DNA of 64,000 nt, taken from Elusimicrobiota bacterium (GTDB taxonomy: Bacteria > Elusimicrobiota > Elusimicrobia > UBA1565 > UBA9628). The stretch spans positions 1 through 64,000 of the forward strand of contig JACQAZ010000019.1 of NCBI GenBank assembly GCA_016194705.1, read 5' to 3'. The notes under the pieces are model-generated. The model saw nothing but the letters and a program-made list of their open reading frames with translations, made no database searches and was not told the origin of the DNA. Below, one piece after another: positions 35,370-44,300 of the stretch. Made by a program: the position numbers and the translations under genes. Numbering within the stretch: the stretch's first letter is position 1; each line of letters begins with the position of its first letter.

Positions 35370-38300
35370 CTACTCCCAGCTCGTCAAGCGCTGGCGCCAG
35401 AGATCCAGGGTCTCGTTGAGCTTCTCTTGGTGGGTCTTGTAGACGACGGCCCCCCCGATGAGCAGCGCGCCGAGGATGAGGACCTGGGTGCCGATCAGCG
35501 TCATCCGGGAACTGCGGTCCATGTGCATCAGGACCTTGTAGAGGATGGAGGCCAAGTCGGTGCCGACTCCCGCAAGGCCCAGCAAGACGTAGAGCCGCAC
35601 TTTGAGGAAGCTCCCGAGCGACATGGACAGGACGCCGAGCATGAGCAAGGTCATGTGGAAGGCCATCGGATAGCGCTCGTCGGTCAGCGCGTAGTAGGCC
35701 GCGCTTCCGAGCATCGCGAGCAACGTCACCGCGCGGATCTCGTTGCGCAAGGCCGGCTGGATTTTGTTCCTAAACAACTGGAGCAGGACCAATATCCCTA
35801 GACCGACCGGGATCACGTAGGCCTGCAGCACGCGCAGTTCGAGCTTGGTCCAGAAGACAATCATGATGAAAGAGACGAAACCCGCCACGGCGACGATGTG
35901 GTAGGGCGATTCTTGGTCGTCCTTGCCCATGTAGGAGAACATGATGCTGTAAAGGCCGACGACCAGCAGGACGGTGTTGGTGCCCAGGTGGTGGAGCAGC
36001 ACCCAGAGCATCGCAGCCACGGGCATCGTGAGCAAGGTCCCCAGGAGCGGGATGCGCACCTCGCGGTCGCTCAACGGCAGGACCTGCTTGGCGCCGGCCA
36101 GCGAATACGAGACCAAGAGGCTCGCCCACACATCGTACTCGTAGTTCCACCAGTGCAAAGTCAGCATGAGCTGGCGCCGGACCACGGCGAAGAAGCCCAG
36201 CGCGCAGAACTGGATCATGAAATAAGGCGGCATCGTCTTGTGCCTCACGCCCTCCTCCCACCAGCCCCAGACGGACGCCCCGTAAAGCCCCAAGATGAGC
36301 CCCAGGCTGCGCGGATCGAAGGCTTTGTCGTAGCGCAGGATCTGCACCGAGGCCGCCAGGGCGAAGGCGGAGTACAAGGCTGCAGTGTTGAGCGACCACC
36401 CGTCCTGTCCGAGCATCGAGAGCGTCTGATCGAAGAGACGCGGCGGCTGCGGTTCGCGCCCCGCGAAGACCGCCGCGTAGCGGTCCTGGACCCAGCGGCA
36501 GGCGGCGCCCGTCAAGAACACCGAGCCCGCGACGGCCAACACGGGCCACGGGTAAGGCTCGCGGCATTGGCTGAAATAGACGAGCCAGGTCGGGACCGCG
36601 AGCAGGAGGCCGGAGAACAGGGCCTCGCTGGACGAGGCGGGGGCGCGAGCGGCGCGGGGCGTCAGCGCGGCGAGCGCCGCGCCGAGGCCGAAGGCCCACA
36701 GGCCCTTGGTCGAGTCCGGGTGATGATAGAGGACGTGGAGCATCGCGGCGGCACCGAGCGTGAACGCGACGGGTCCCATCGCTTTGGGGCCGAGCCGCTG
36801 CGGCCGAACCTGCGCCAAGACGAGGAACCCTCCCCAGAGTCCCAACACGGCCCAGATCACTTCGGCCCGATGCAGGTAGCTCGCCACGAAGAAGTCCGCG
36901 TGCAGGGCCGCCATCAGCTCGACGCCCGCCCACACGAAGAACGCCGGCTCGCGGCGGATGAGGCCCTGGTGGATGAGAAGGCTCGCTCCCCCCAGAAGCA
37001 GGGGAGCGACCTGGAAGGTGTGCGCCGAGTATTCGGTCAGTCCCCACAGCAGGCTCGTCTGCGTCGCGGCCAGCAGGACCAGGCCCCAAGTGTTCTGCAA
37101 GGAGCGCCACAGCTCGTCGTCGATGGCGCCCATGCGCTGGAGGAAGGTCTTGAGCGGGGAAGGCCGCGAGCAGAAGAGGATCCAGAAATGGCCCATCCCG
37201 ATGGAGCACCAAGCCGAGGGCATCGGGAAGTCGAAGGGGCTCAAGCCCGGCAGCCGCGTCAGGGAGAAAAAGCTGCCGACGATCATGGCGAGGCCCCCGT
37301 ACAGAGCGAGCCACGAGGTCCCGCCGAGGCCGTGCAGGCGCATCATCAGGAGCGCCAATGCCATCACGAAGGGCGCGTTGAAGTGGTAGTGGTCCAGGCC
37401 GAGAGGCGCCTGCGGAAACAGCACCATCTGGAAGGCGCCGCGGAAGGCGTAGAGGACCAGCATGAAGAAGCAAAGCGCCGCGGCCGTGTTGCGGTAACGC
37501 GCGACCATCGTCCGATCCTCGACCGGGCTGAGCTCGGCGCGCAGATAAAAGTACAGGACCGGCAGGCCTAGGGCCGGGAAGGCCGCGTTGGGATGCCGGA
37601 ACCAGGGGACGAGCATCGCCGCGCACCAGATGGCCGTCGTCACGCCGTAGTGGTAGAGCCCTTCCCATAGCGCGCAGTTGGCCGCCTCTCCCGCGTCGGG
37701 CCGCCGCGAGGCTCTCTGAAAATAGCGCCCGGCGACGTAGGCCATGAGGCCCGAGACGATGAAGCGCGTGCTCGTCATGAGCTCGAGGTCGGGCTGAAGG
37801 AAATAGGTGCTCGTCAGCATGGCCAGCACGGACCCCGCCAAGACCAGGCACACGCGGTTGATGAAGGCCTGGATGTCCTCGCGTTTCGACAGCAGGCGTC
37901 CGGCCGAGAACTCGAAGAGGGTGGCCGTCGCGCCCAGGCACAGGAGGTGGTTTTCCATGAGACCTCGGGCGCGCAGGGCGTCGCCCAAATAAAAGCGCAC
38001 CAAGTGGATGTTGCCGTCGGCCAGGCAGAGGCTCGCCGCCGCGAACAGGACCTGGCGGCGCAGCGAGAGGCCGACCACGGCGTAGGCCGCGGCGGCCAGG
38101 TAGGGGGTCCAGAGCTGGACGCCCGCGTTCCTCAGCGCGGGATCGGCCGCATGGGAGATCACGGCGTAGCCGGCGAGCAGCAACGCGGGGACTTGGAGCC
38201 ACGGCGCGGCCGGGAGCCGGAAGAACTCCTGGGCGTAGCGCCCCTCGGTGAGCCAGGACCAGCGCCGGCGCAGCTCCGAGCCCGCGGCGGCGGCCATGGC

Positions 38301-41300
38301 CAAGGTCAGACTGAAGGCCGCAAGCCTCCACGGCGAGAGCAGGAAGTCGAAGCGAGCTTCCCCGCCCGCCAGGACCCCGAGGGCTCCGGTGAAGACGTCG
38401 ACATAAGCGAGCGCCGCCCCGAGCAGGACCAGCGGCCCGCAAGCCTGCGCGCGGGCCGCCGCCAGCACGGCCGCGAGCAGGAGCAATTGCTGGTGCGAGG
38501 ACAGCTCGCGCGGGAAAACGCCGTCGTAAAGACCCCAGAGGCCGGCGGCCAAAGTCGCGAGGCTTGCCAGCATAAGGGAGGGAGCCGCCAATGCCGAGAG
38601 CCTCTTGCGCACCTCCGGAATCGGCTCCATCAGCAGGTGGCAAGCCTGGATCCAGAGGAAAAAGAGCAAGGTCGGCGCGGCGGAGTTGGCGGGCGTGAGG
38701 CGCTCGAGAAGCGGCGCGCCGCCCGGAACGGACCAGGCGAGGATCGCGGCCCAGGTCTGCAGGAAAAGCAAGCCGCCGAGAAACGGCTTCTCATCTGCGA
38801 GCGCGAACCAACAGAGCTGGGCGCTCGCGTAGGTCAAGAGGGGCTTGAGGGGCGCGACTTCGTCGCCGCTCGAGAGCGCCCACAGAAGCGCGGCGCATAC
38901 GAGCAGGCTTCCCGCGCGCAGGACGCTCCTCAGAGGAGCGGCGAGCAAGGCGTCGACCCAGGGCGCTCCCCGCCTCAGACCGTCCCGGTACAGGAAATAG
39001 AGGGCGTTGAGGACCAGGCCGACGAGCAGGGCGGCGCCGTGCCAGCGCGGATCGGCCGCCTGATCGTAGTATCCCGAAACGATCCCGGCTGTCGCCGAGA
39101 TCCACCCCAAGTGAACCGGAATTTTCGCTCGCGGATCGGTCCGGAAGTAGACCGCGATCAAGGTCCAGGCGAGGCCCGCCACGACGAGCCCCGCGGCGCC
39201 CCTCAGATGGATCCCTGCGCCAAGCAGGTTCCGCGCGAGGTTCCAAGTGTCGACCTTGAAAGCCAGGAAAAGCGCCGATGCCATGAGCGGGTTGGTGAAA
39301 AGGGAGTGGTCCCGGCGCTGCAGAGGAAAGGGGACCTTGCCCATGAAGAGATCGCCTTCCCCCAGGCCCGCGAGGAACGGCGCGGCTCGCAGTGAAAAGC
39401 ACCCAAGCGCCAGCGCGGCGGCGCAGACGCCGCTCATGAGCCCGGAACCCCATTCGATGAAAGGGAATAGCGCCTCGCTCTCCGCCTTGAGTTCAGGTAA
39501 CAGGATGAAGACGATCAGGGCCGCCATGCCGGCCGGAAGAAGCGACCGCGAGAAATAGGCGGCGGTCACGAGCACGCCGGACATGAGCAGGGGAGCTCCC
39601 ATGGTCATGGCGACTTGGATCCCCGCGGCGTTCTCGGGAAGGCCCTGCTCGAAAAATACGCGCAAGCACATCGCCGCGATCGCGACGGCGCCGTAGACCA
39701 GGAGCACCGTGGACCGCGCGTTGCGCAGCAGCGGCGACCTCGAGGCCCCGGCGGCCGCGAGCCAGGCCAGCGACAGCAGCGACAGGCCGAAGACCATATT
39801 GTTGCCGTGGAGCGTGCGTCCCGACATGTCCGCAAATCCCAGGTACGGCAGCGAGACACCCAGGATCGCCATCACGGTGTGGACATAAACGAGGTTCTGG
39901 TCGCGGTACGCCCGCCAGCCGAACAGCGCGGCCGCGAGCAGGAGATAAACGGCGGTGTGCAGCGGCGGTGTGTTGTAGTGCCACTGCACCAGCACGGCCA
40001 GCACGGTCGTGACGTTGAGGACGGCCGCTGTCATCTGCGACGCGACCTTAGCGAGATCCTCCCACCAGCGCCGCAGGACGATCCCCGAACCGCCTACGGC
40101 TAGGGCCAGCCCGAGACCGAGCGCCGGGATGCGAGGTCCCGGGAACGACTCCCAGGTCCCGATCGACCCTCCGCCCAGCGCGAGCAAGGTGAAAGCGATC
40201 CAGGCATGGAGGATGTCGCGCCGGAACAGCGCCTGCGCCGTCCAGATCGCGCCCGCCAAGACCAAGGTCAGGAGCCTGACCTGCGGCTGCGATGCGCCCA
40301 TGAAGAGACCCAGGAGTATGAGGGCATAACCTATGAAGGAATCCTTGCCGTACGCCGGACTCTCCTTGCGGAAGCTGCGCGAGCACTGCTCCCCGAACAG
40401 CACGAGTCCCCCGGCGGCGACCACCATGGCGGCATAGACCTGGATCTGGGGCAGATGGCGCATGAAGCCGTAGACCCAAAGAAAGACCTGCAGAAAGGTC
40501 GTGGTCAACGAAACGCCGAAAAACCACGGGACCCTCCCTTCCTCTATAAGGGCGGGCGAGAGCTCCGTGCGCACGAAGCGAAGTATCGCTATGCAGACGA
40601 GGAGGAAGCCGGCGTGGAAGCCGGCGCCGAGGATGAACCACACGCGATCGCCGTCCGGATCGAACACCAGGGCGAACGGACCGAGCAGGACTAGGGCGTT
40701 GATCAAGAGCAATGGAAGCCCGAGCAGGTCCTTGAGGTCCGGATTGACGGCCGCGCACCAGCGTCTCAAGCCGCGTCCGAAGCCGGCGACGTAGGCCAGC
40801 GCAACGAGCGGGAGTACCCAATCCTTATGCGTCACCTGCGGATCGTGCGCCATGAGCGCCACCGCCATGAAGTTAGCCGGCAGAAGCGCGATGGCCGCGC
40901 CCCGCAGCATGTCCGCGGTGCCCTTGAGCTTCCCGCTCTGCCGCTCGAGCCAGGAGCCCATGCGAGCCAGCAGCGCGGTCAGGCCCGCCAGCAAAGCGGG
41001 CAGGACGGTATAGCGCACGAACCAGTGCTTGTCCCAAGTGTAGAACGCGAGCAGAGAGCTTCCGACCACGACCATCGCAATGCCGGCCAGAAGCCCCCAG
41101 TTCTCGGCGAAGAAAGGCAGGAGATGCTCGGTCCAGAACGACGGCACGACTTCCTCCGGCGCCGCGGGAGGAACGGGAGTCTCCGGCGCCGGCTTCGGGA
41201 AGGGAGCTTCGATGACCGGCGCGGCCTTCGGCTCGGCCTGGGCCAGCGAGAGCCGCTCTTCGTTGCTCAGCGCAAGGCCGTGGCGCTGGAGGAATTCGCG

Positions 41301-42311
41301 TTCGGGGACCTTTTGCGCCCGCTCGCGGCACCAGGACTCCAGCGACCGCCTGATGTCGTCGGGGACCTCGATATGCCGCCGCGTCCAAAGCAGGAGCAGC
41401 TCGGCGGGACGTGTCCCGCAGAGGAGCTCCAGGTCCTTGGCCGCGCCTTGGTCCTGTTCTTCGACGCGCGCAAGCCACGCCGAGACCTCGGGCCAGTCCG
41501 GCCCGGGCGTCGAGCCGAAGCGCAGCTCCATGATCAGGGCGGCGCGTTCCTGGAGGCTCGCGTCGGCGCCGAGCTTTCGAATCACAGGGGCCAGCCGGCT
41601 CGTGGGCCAGGACGCGGCGGCGTCGAGCGCGCGGCACTTGTCTTGAGCACCTTCGATCACGTGGGCCGCGGCCTCCTCGTCGAGGTCCTGCGGGAAGGGC
41701 TGGGCGGCGCCGGAAAGGCTCGCGCGCGCCTGCGCGATCCTGCGCGCGTTGAGTTCCTGGACCTTCTTCTTGAGAGGCTCCCAATGCGTCTGGAGCGCGG
41801 CGGCCTGAGGGTCGCTCTCCAGGCGCTCGATCAGGGGGAGCGGATCGATGAGGCCGGCGCCGGCGGCGAGCGCCTTGCGGAGCTTATCGTCGACGACCTG
41901 CTCGGTCTTGGGAGTCTTCTTGCCCCAAGTCTCGAGGAAGAACCGGTCGCGCTGGAGGGTCAAGGCGAACTGGAGGCGCAGGAGCCTGGCCGGCAGGGCG
42001 AGCCAATCGACGGTGACATCGAGCGGCAAGTCGCCAAGGAGCTCCCGAAACTCCTCGAGCTCCGTGCTCCCGGTTGCCTTGCGGTTGTGGCAGCGCGAGG
42101 CCTCGAGACGGCGGCGGGACTTGAGGTGCGCGACGAGTCCTTCAAAGGAGGACCCGGGGTGGCGGGAGAGGATCTCGATGAGCTCGGCCGTCGAGGGCTT
42201 GGCGCCGCTTCCCTTGCCGATTTCTTTGAGGACCGGCAGGATGAAGCCGTTGTCCAGCCGGCCCGAGGCCAGAAGGCCGCACAGCGCCTCGACCAGTTCT
42301 TTATCTTGCAT
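35370..42311 (-). CDS. Giant polytopic membrane protein (2313 aa), unknown function
   Basis: Single uninterrupted ORF; about 400-aa soluble N-terminus followed by dozens of hydrophobic TM-like segments. Confidence 0.85.
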   Translation of the reverse strand: MQDKELVEALCGLLASGRLDNGFILPVLKEIGKGSGAKPSTAELIEILSRHPGSSFEGLVAHLKSRRRLEASRCHNRKATGSTELEEFRELLGDLPLDVTVDWLALPARLLRLQFALTLQRDRFFLETWGKKTPKTEQVVDDKLRKALAAGAGLIDPLPLIERLESDPQAAALQTHWEPLKKKVQELNARRIAQARASLSGAAQPFPQDLDEEAAAHVIEGAQDKCRALDAAASWPTSRLAPVIRKLGADASLQERAALIMELRFGSTPGPDWPEVSAWLARVEEQDQGAAKDLELLCGTRPAELLLLWTRRHIEVPDDIRRSLESWCRERAQKVPEREFLQRHGLALSNEERLSLAQAEPKAAPVIEAPFPKPAPETPVPPAAPEEVVPSFWTEHLLPFFAENWGLLAGIAMVVVGSSLLAFYTWDKHWFVRYTVLPALLAGLTALLARMGSWLERQSGKLKGTADMLRGAAIALLPANFMAVALMAHDPQVTHKDWVLPLVALAYVAGFGRGLRRWCAAVNPDLKDLLGLPLLLINALVLLGPFALVFDPDGDRVWFILGAGFHAGFLLVCIAILRFVRTELSPALIEEGRVPWFFGVSLTTTFLQVFLWVYGFMRHLPQIQVYAAMVVAAGGLVLFGEQCSRSFRKESPAYGKDSFIGYALILLGLFMGASQPQVRLLTLVLAGAIWTAQALFRRDILHAWIAFTLLALGGGSIGTWESFPGPRIPALGLGLALAVGGSGIVLRRWWEDLAKVASQMTAAVLNVTTVLAVLVQWHYNTPPLHTAVYLLLAAALFGWRAYRDQNLVYVHTVMAILGVSLPYLGFADMSGRTLHGNNMVFGLSLLSLAWLAAAGASRSPLLRNARSTVLLVYGAVAIAAMCLRVFFEQGLPENAAGIQVAMTMGAPLLMSGVLVTAAYFSRSLLPAGMAALIVFILLPELKAESEALFPFIEWGSGLMSGVCAAALALGCFSLRAAPFLAGLGEGDLFMGKVPFPLQRRDHSLFTNPLMASALFLAFKVDTWNLARNLLGAGIHLRGAAGLVVAGLAWTLIAVYFRTDPRAKIPVHLGWISATAGIVSGYYDQAADPRWHGAALLVGLVLNALYFLYRDGLRRGAPWVDALLAAPLRSVLRAGSLLVCAALLWALSSGDEVAPLKPLLTYASAQLCWFALADEKPFLGGLLFLQTWAAILAWSVPGGAPLLERLTPANSAAPTLLFFLWIQACHLLMEPIPEVRKRLSALAAPSLMLASLATLAAGLWGLYDGVFPRELSSHQQLLLLAAVLAAARAQACGPLVLLGAALAYVDVFTGALGVLAGGEARFDFLLSPWRLAAFSLTLAMAAAAGSELRRRWSWLTEGRYAQEFFRLPAAPWLQVPALLLAGYAVISHAADPALRNAGVQLWTPYLAAAAYAVVGLSLRRQVLFAAASLCLADGNIHLVRFYLGDALRARGLMENHLLCLGATATLFEFSAGRLLSKREDIQAFINRVCLVLAGSVLAMLTSTYFLQPDLELMTSTRFIVSGLMAYVAGRYFQRASRRPDAGEAANCALWEGLYHYGVTTAIWCAAMLVPWFRHPNAAFPALGLPVLYFYLRAELSPVEDRTMVARYRNTAAALCFFMLVLYAFRGAFQMVLFPQAPLGLDHYHFNAPFVMALALLMMRLHGLGGTSWLALYGGLAMIVGSFFSLTRLPGLSPFDFPMPSAWCSIGMGHFWILFCSRPSPLKTFLQRMGAIDDELWRSLQNTWGLVLLAATQTSLLWGLTEYSAHTFQVAPLLLGGASLLIHQGLIRREPAFFVWAGVELMAALHADFFVASYLHRAEVIWAVLGLWGGFLVLAQVRPQRLGPKAMGPVAFTLGAAAMLHVLYHHPDSTKGLWAFGLGAALAALTPRAARAPASSSEALFSGLLLAVPTWLVYFSQCREPYPWPVLAVAGSVFLTGAACRWVQDRYAAVFAGREPQPPRLFDQTLSMLGQDGWSLNTAALYSAFALAASVQILRYDKAFDPRSLGLILGLYGASVWGWWEEGVRHKTMPPYFMIQFCALGFFAVVRRQLMLTLHWWNYEYDVWASLLVSYSLAGAKQVLPLSDREVRIPLLGTLLTMPVAAMLWVLLHHLGTNTVLLVVGLYSIMFSYMGKDDQESPYHIVAVAGFVSFIMIVFWTKLELRVLQAYVIPVGLGILVLLQLFRNKIQPALRNEIRAVTLLAMLGSAAYYALTDERYPMAFHMTLLMLGVLSMSLGSFLKVRLYVLLGLAGVGTDLASILYKVLMHMDRSSRMTLIGTQVLILGALLIGGAVVYKTHQEKLNETLDLWRQRLTSWE

Positions 42312-42371
42312 GGGCGGCCCCCGGGAGCATAGCCCCCGAACCCTTGCGCGTCAAGGCCGCCCGGCGGCGGG

Positions 42372-42956
42372 TCATGATTTGACCCCCCGCCAGATCGTCT
42401 CTGCCGTTTCCGCGCTGAGTTCGGTCAACGGGACTTTGACCAGCCCCCAGGAGCGCAGGACGCACAGCCGATGGATGGGGCCCAAGATGAGCGAGAACAG
42501 GACGAATCTATCCCCCCGGCGCAATTCGCCGCGCCTTTGCCCCTCTTCGACGATCTGCTCGACGAGCTTGCCGGGATGGAGATAGTCCCGCGTGAATTTC
42601 CGGAGCTCGCGATGTTCCGAGAGGATCAGAAAGTAGAAGAGGGTCCGGTTCTTCTCGCAGGCTGAGAAGGATTCGGCCACGAGGATCCGGATGCGCTCCT
42701 TGGCGGGCCGCACCGCCAGCACGCGGCCCAGGAGCTGCGCCGTGTACTCCTTGAGATTCTTGGCGAAAAGGTACCAGGCGAGGTCTTCCTTGCTCTTGAA
42801 ATGCCGGTAGAGCGCCCCCTCCGCGACGCCGGCGGCGGCGGCGATGTCCCGGATGCTGGTGCCGTCGATGCCGCGCTTGACGAAGAGCTTGAGAGCGGAG
42901 CCGAGGATCGAAGGGAGCTTCGTCTTCTTCTTGGCCTGCTCGACGTGGATCTGCAT
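42372..42956 (-). CDS. TetR/AcrR-family regulator
   Basis: MQIHVEQAKKKTKLPSILGSALKLFVKRGIDGTSIRDIAAAAGVAEGALYRHFKSKEDLAWYLF; true start 42956 downstream of promoter. Confidence 0.93.
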   Translation of the reverse strand: MQIHVEQAKKKTKLPSILGSALKLFVKRGIDGTSIRDIAAAAGVAEGALYRHFKSKEDLAWYLFAKNLKEYTAQLLGRVLAVRPAKERIRILVAESFSACEKNRTLFYFLILSEHRELRKFTRDYLHPGKLVEQIVEEGQRRGELRRGDRFVLFSLILGPIHRLCVLRSWGLVKVPLTELSAETAETIWRGVKS

Positions 42957-42958
42957 AT

Positions 42959-43007
42959 GTGAATGAATGTTCACTCGCAGTATAGCAGGCGAAGGCCTGC
43001 TTGTCAA
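42959..43007 (-). promoter_or_regulatory. TetR promoter and operator
   Basis: Reverse strand TTGACA-N17-TATACT (43007-42979) followed by operator-like GTGAA-TGAATG-TTCAC (42974-42959) at the predicted TSS. Confidence 0.8.
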
Positions 43008-43057
43008 GGCCCAGGCATCTTGACGCGGGGCCCGACCTCTGCTACCCTCGCAGGGAC

Positions 43058-43813
43058 ATGGGGCTCGACCTTGGTTTGGCCGTGGTGGTCGTTCTCTTCG
43101 GCGCGCTGGGCGCCTTCTCGGGCGCGATCAAGCAGCTCGCCCACGCGCTGGGCCTGGTGCTGGCCTACTTCCTCGCCAAGCCATTGGCCGCCGCCGCCGC
43201 TCCCGCGCTGGCGGCGCGCCTGTCGCTTCCCCCGGCCGCCGTCAAGATCGGGCTCTCGGCGGTCGGCTTCTATCCTTTATATCTGGCGCTCTCGCTGCTG
43301 GCCGCGGTGATCCTGCACAAGCTCGCGGGAGCCCAGGAAAAAAGCCCTTGGGACAGACAAGCGGGCTTCGCGATGGGGGCGCTTAAGGGTTGCTTCCTGG
43401 TCTATGTCCCCCTCTCCTTGGCCCTCTTCATGGAGACAAAGGTCCCCGCGGAGGTGCGCGATTCGTTCCAAGTCCCCCACACCGCCGTCACCGATTGGAC
43501 GCGCCGGCACAATCTCTTCTCGTCGATCACGCTGCCGCAGCTGACCAACATGCAGAAGCTCATGGACGCGGCGAAGAACCCCCAGGCTGCCGCGGCCCTG
43601 CTCGGAGATTCAAAGCTCCAGGGTATGCTGGGGGACCCCGGGCTTCAGTCAGCGCTCAAGGACGACTCGGTCATGAAGGCCTTCGAATCGGGAGACTTGG
43701 AGGCCCTGCAGAAGGACCCGCGGATCGCGGCTCTGCTCAAGGACCCGAGGCTCAGCGGCCAGATGCCTGACTTGGAAAAGGCGCTCAAGGTCGATTCGGC
43801 GGGCGAGCGCTAA
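43058..43813 (+). CDS. CvpA-family membrane protein
   Basis: MGLDLGLAVVVVLFGALGAFSGAIKQLAHALGLVLAYFLAKPLA; 4-TM N-terminal half. Confidence 0.8.
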   Translation: MGLDLGLAVVVVLFGALGAFSGAIKQLAHALGLVLAYFLAKPLAAAAAPALAARLSLPPAAVKIGLSAVGFYPLYLALSLLAAVILHKLAGAQEKSPWDRQAGFAMGALKGCFLVYVPLSLALFMETKVPAEVRDSFQVPHTAVTDWTRRHNLFSSITLPQLTNMQKLMDAAKNPQAAAALLGDSKLQGMLGDPGLQSALKDDSVMKAFESGDLEALQKDPRIAALLKDPRLSGQMPDLEKALKVDSAGER

Positions 43814-44298
43814 AGTGCCTCGCCGATGGCGCGCCAGGCGTCGAGCTTCTCCGCGTAGGTGAGCCCCGCATGGGCGGGGCTGCTCGAGGGCAGGCGCGCG
43901 AAGGAGACGCCCGCGGGAAGGCTCTCGGCGATGAACGCTTTGAAAGCGCTTTCCGCCTTGCCTCCGTTCAGAAAGACGATCTTGATCTCGGTCTCCCTCA
44001 AAAGCTCGGCCACCCGGTTGGGCTCTTCGTCTTCGATGTCGGCGTCGAGGCTGCCCTCGCGCTCGCAGGCGGCGAGCACGTCCCAGAGCGCCACGCCGCT
44101 GCTTTTCAGGACCGCGAGGCGGTCCTCGTAGGTCATGAGCGGCAGGTCTTTGCCCAGGACCTCGCCGAGCAGGCGCCAGAACTGGTTCTGCGGGTGCGCG
44201 TAGTATTGCTTTTTCTTGAGCGAGGCGGCGCCGGGCATCGAGCCGAGGATCAGGACCTTGGCGCCGGGAGCGACGACGGGGGGAAACGAGCGCGGCAC
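43810..44298 (-). CDS. Uracil/DNA-deoxyinosine glycosylase superfamily protein (Mug-like)
   Basis: GTG start; VLILGSMPGAASLKKKQYYAHPQNQFWRLL...LPSSSPAHAGLTYAEKLDAWRAI. Confidence 0.9.
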   Translation of the reverse strand: MPRSFPPVVAPGAKVLILGSMPGAASLKKKQYYAHPQNQFWRLLGEVLGKDLPLMTYEDRLAVLKSSGVALWDVLAACEREGSLDADIEDEEPNRVAELLRETEIKIVFLNGGKAESAFKAFIAESLPAGVSFARLPSSSPAHAGLTYAEKLDAWRAIGEAL

Positions 44299-44300
44299 GG

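Noticed and set aside
35770-38643. 957-aa reverse ORF in another frame of the giant gene
   Set aside because: Pro/Arg/Ala-rich out-of-frame translation of the same strand; the 2313-aa frame has coherent TM segments.
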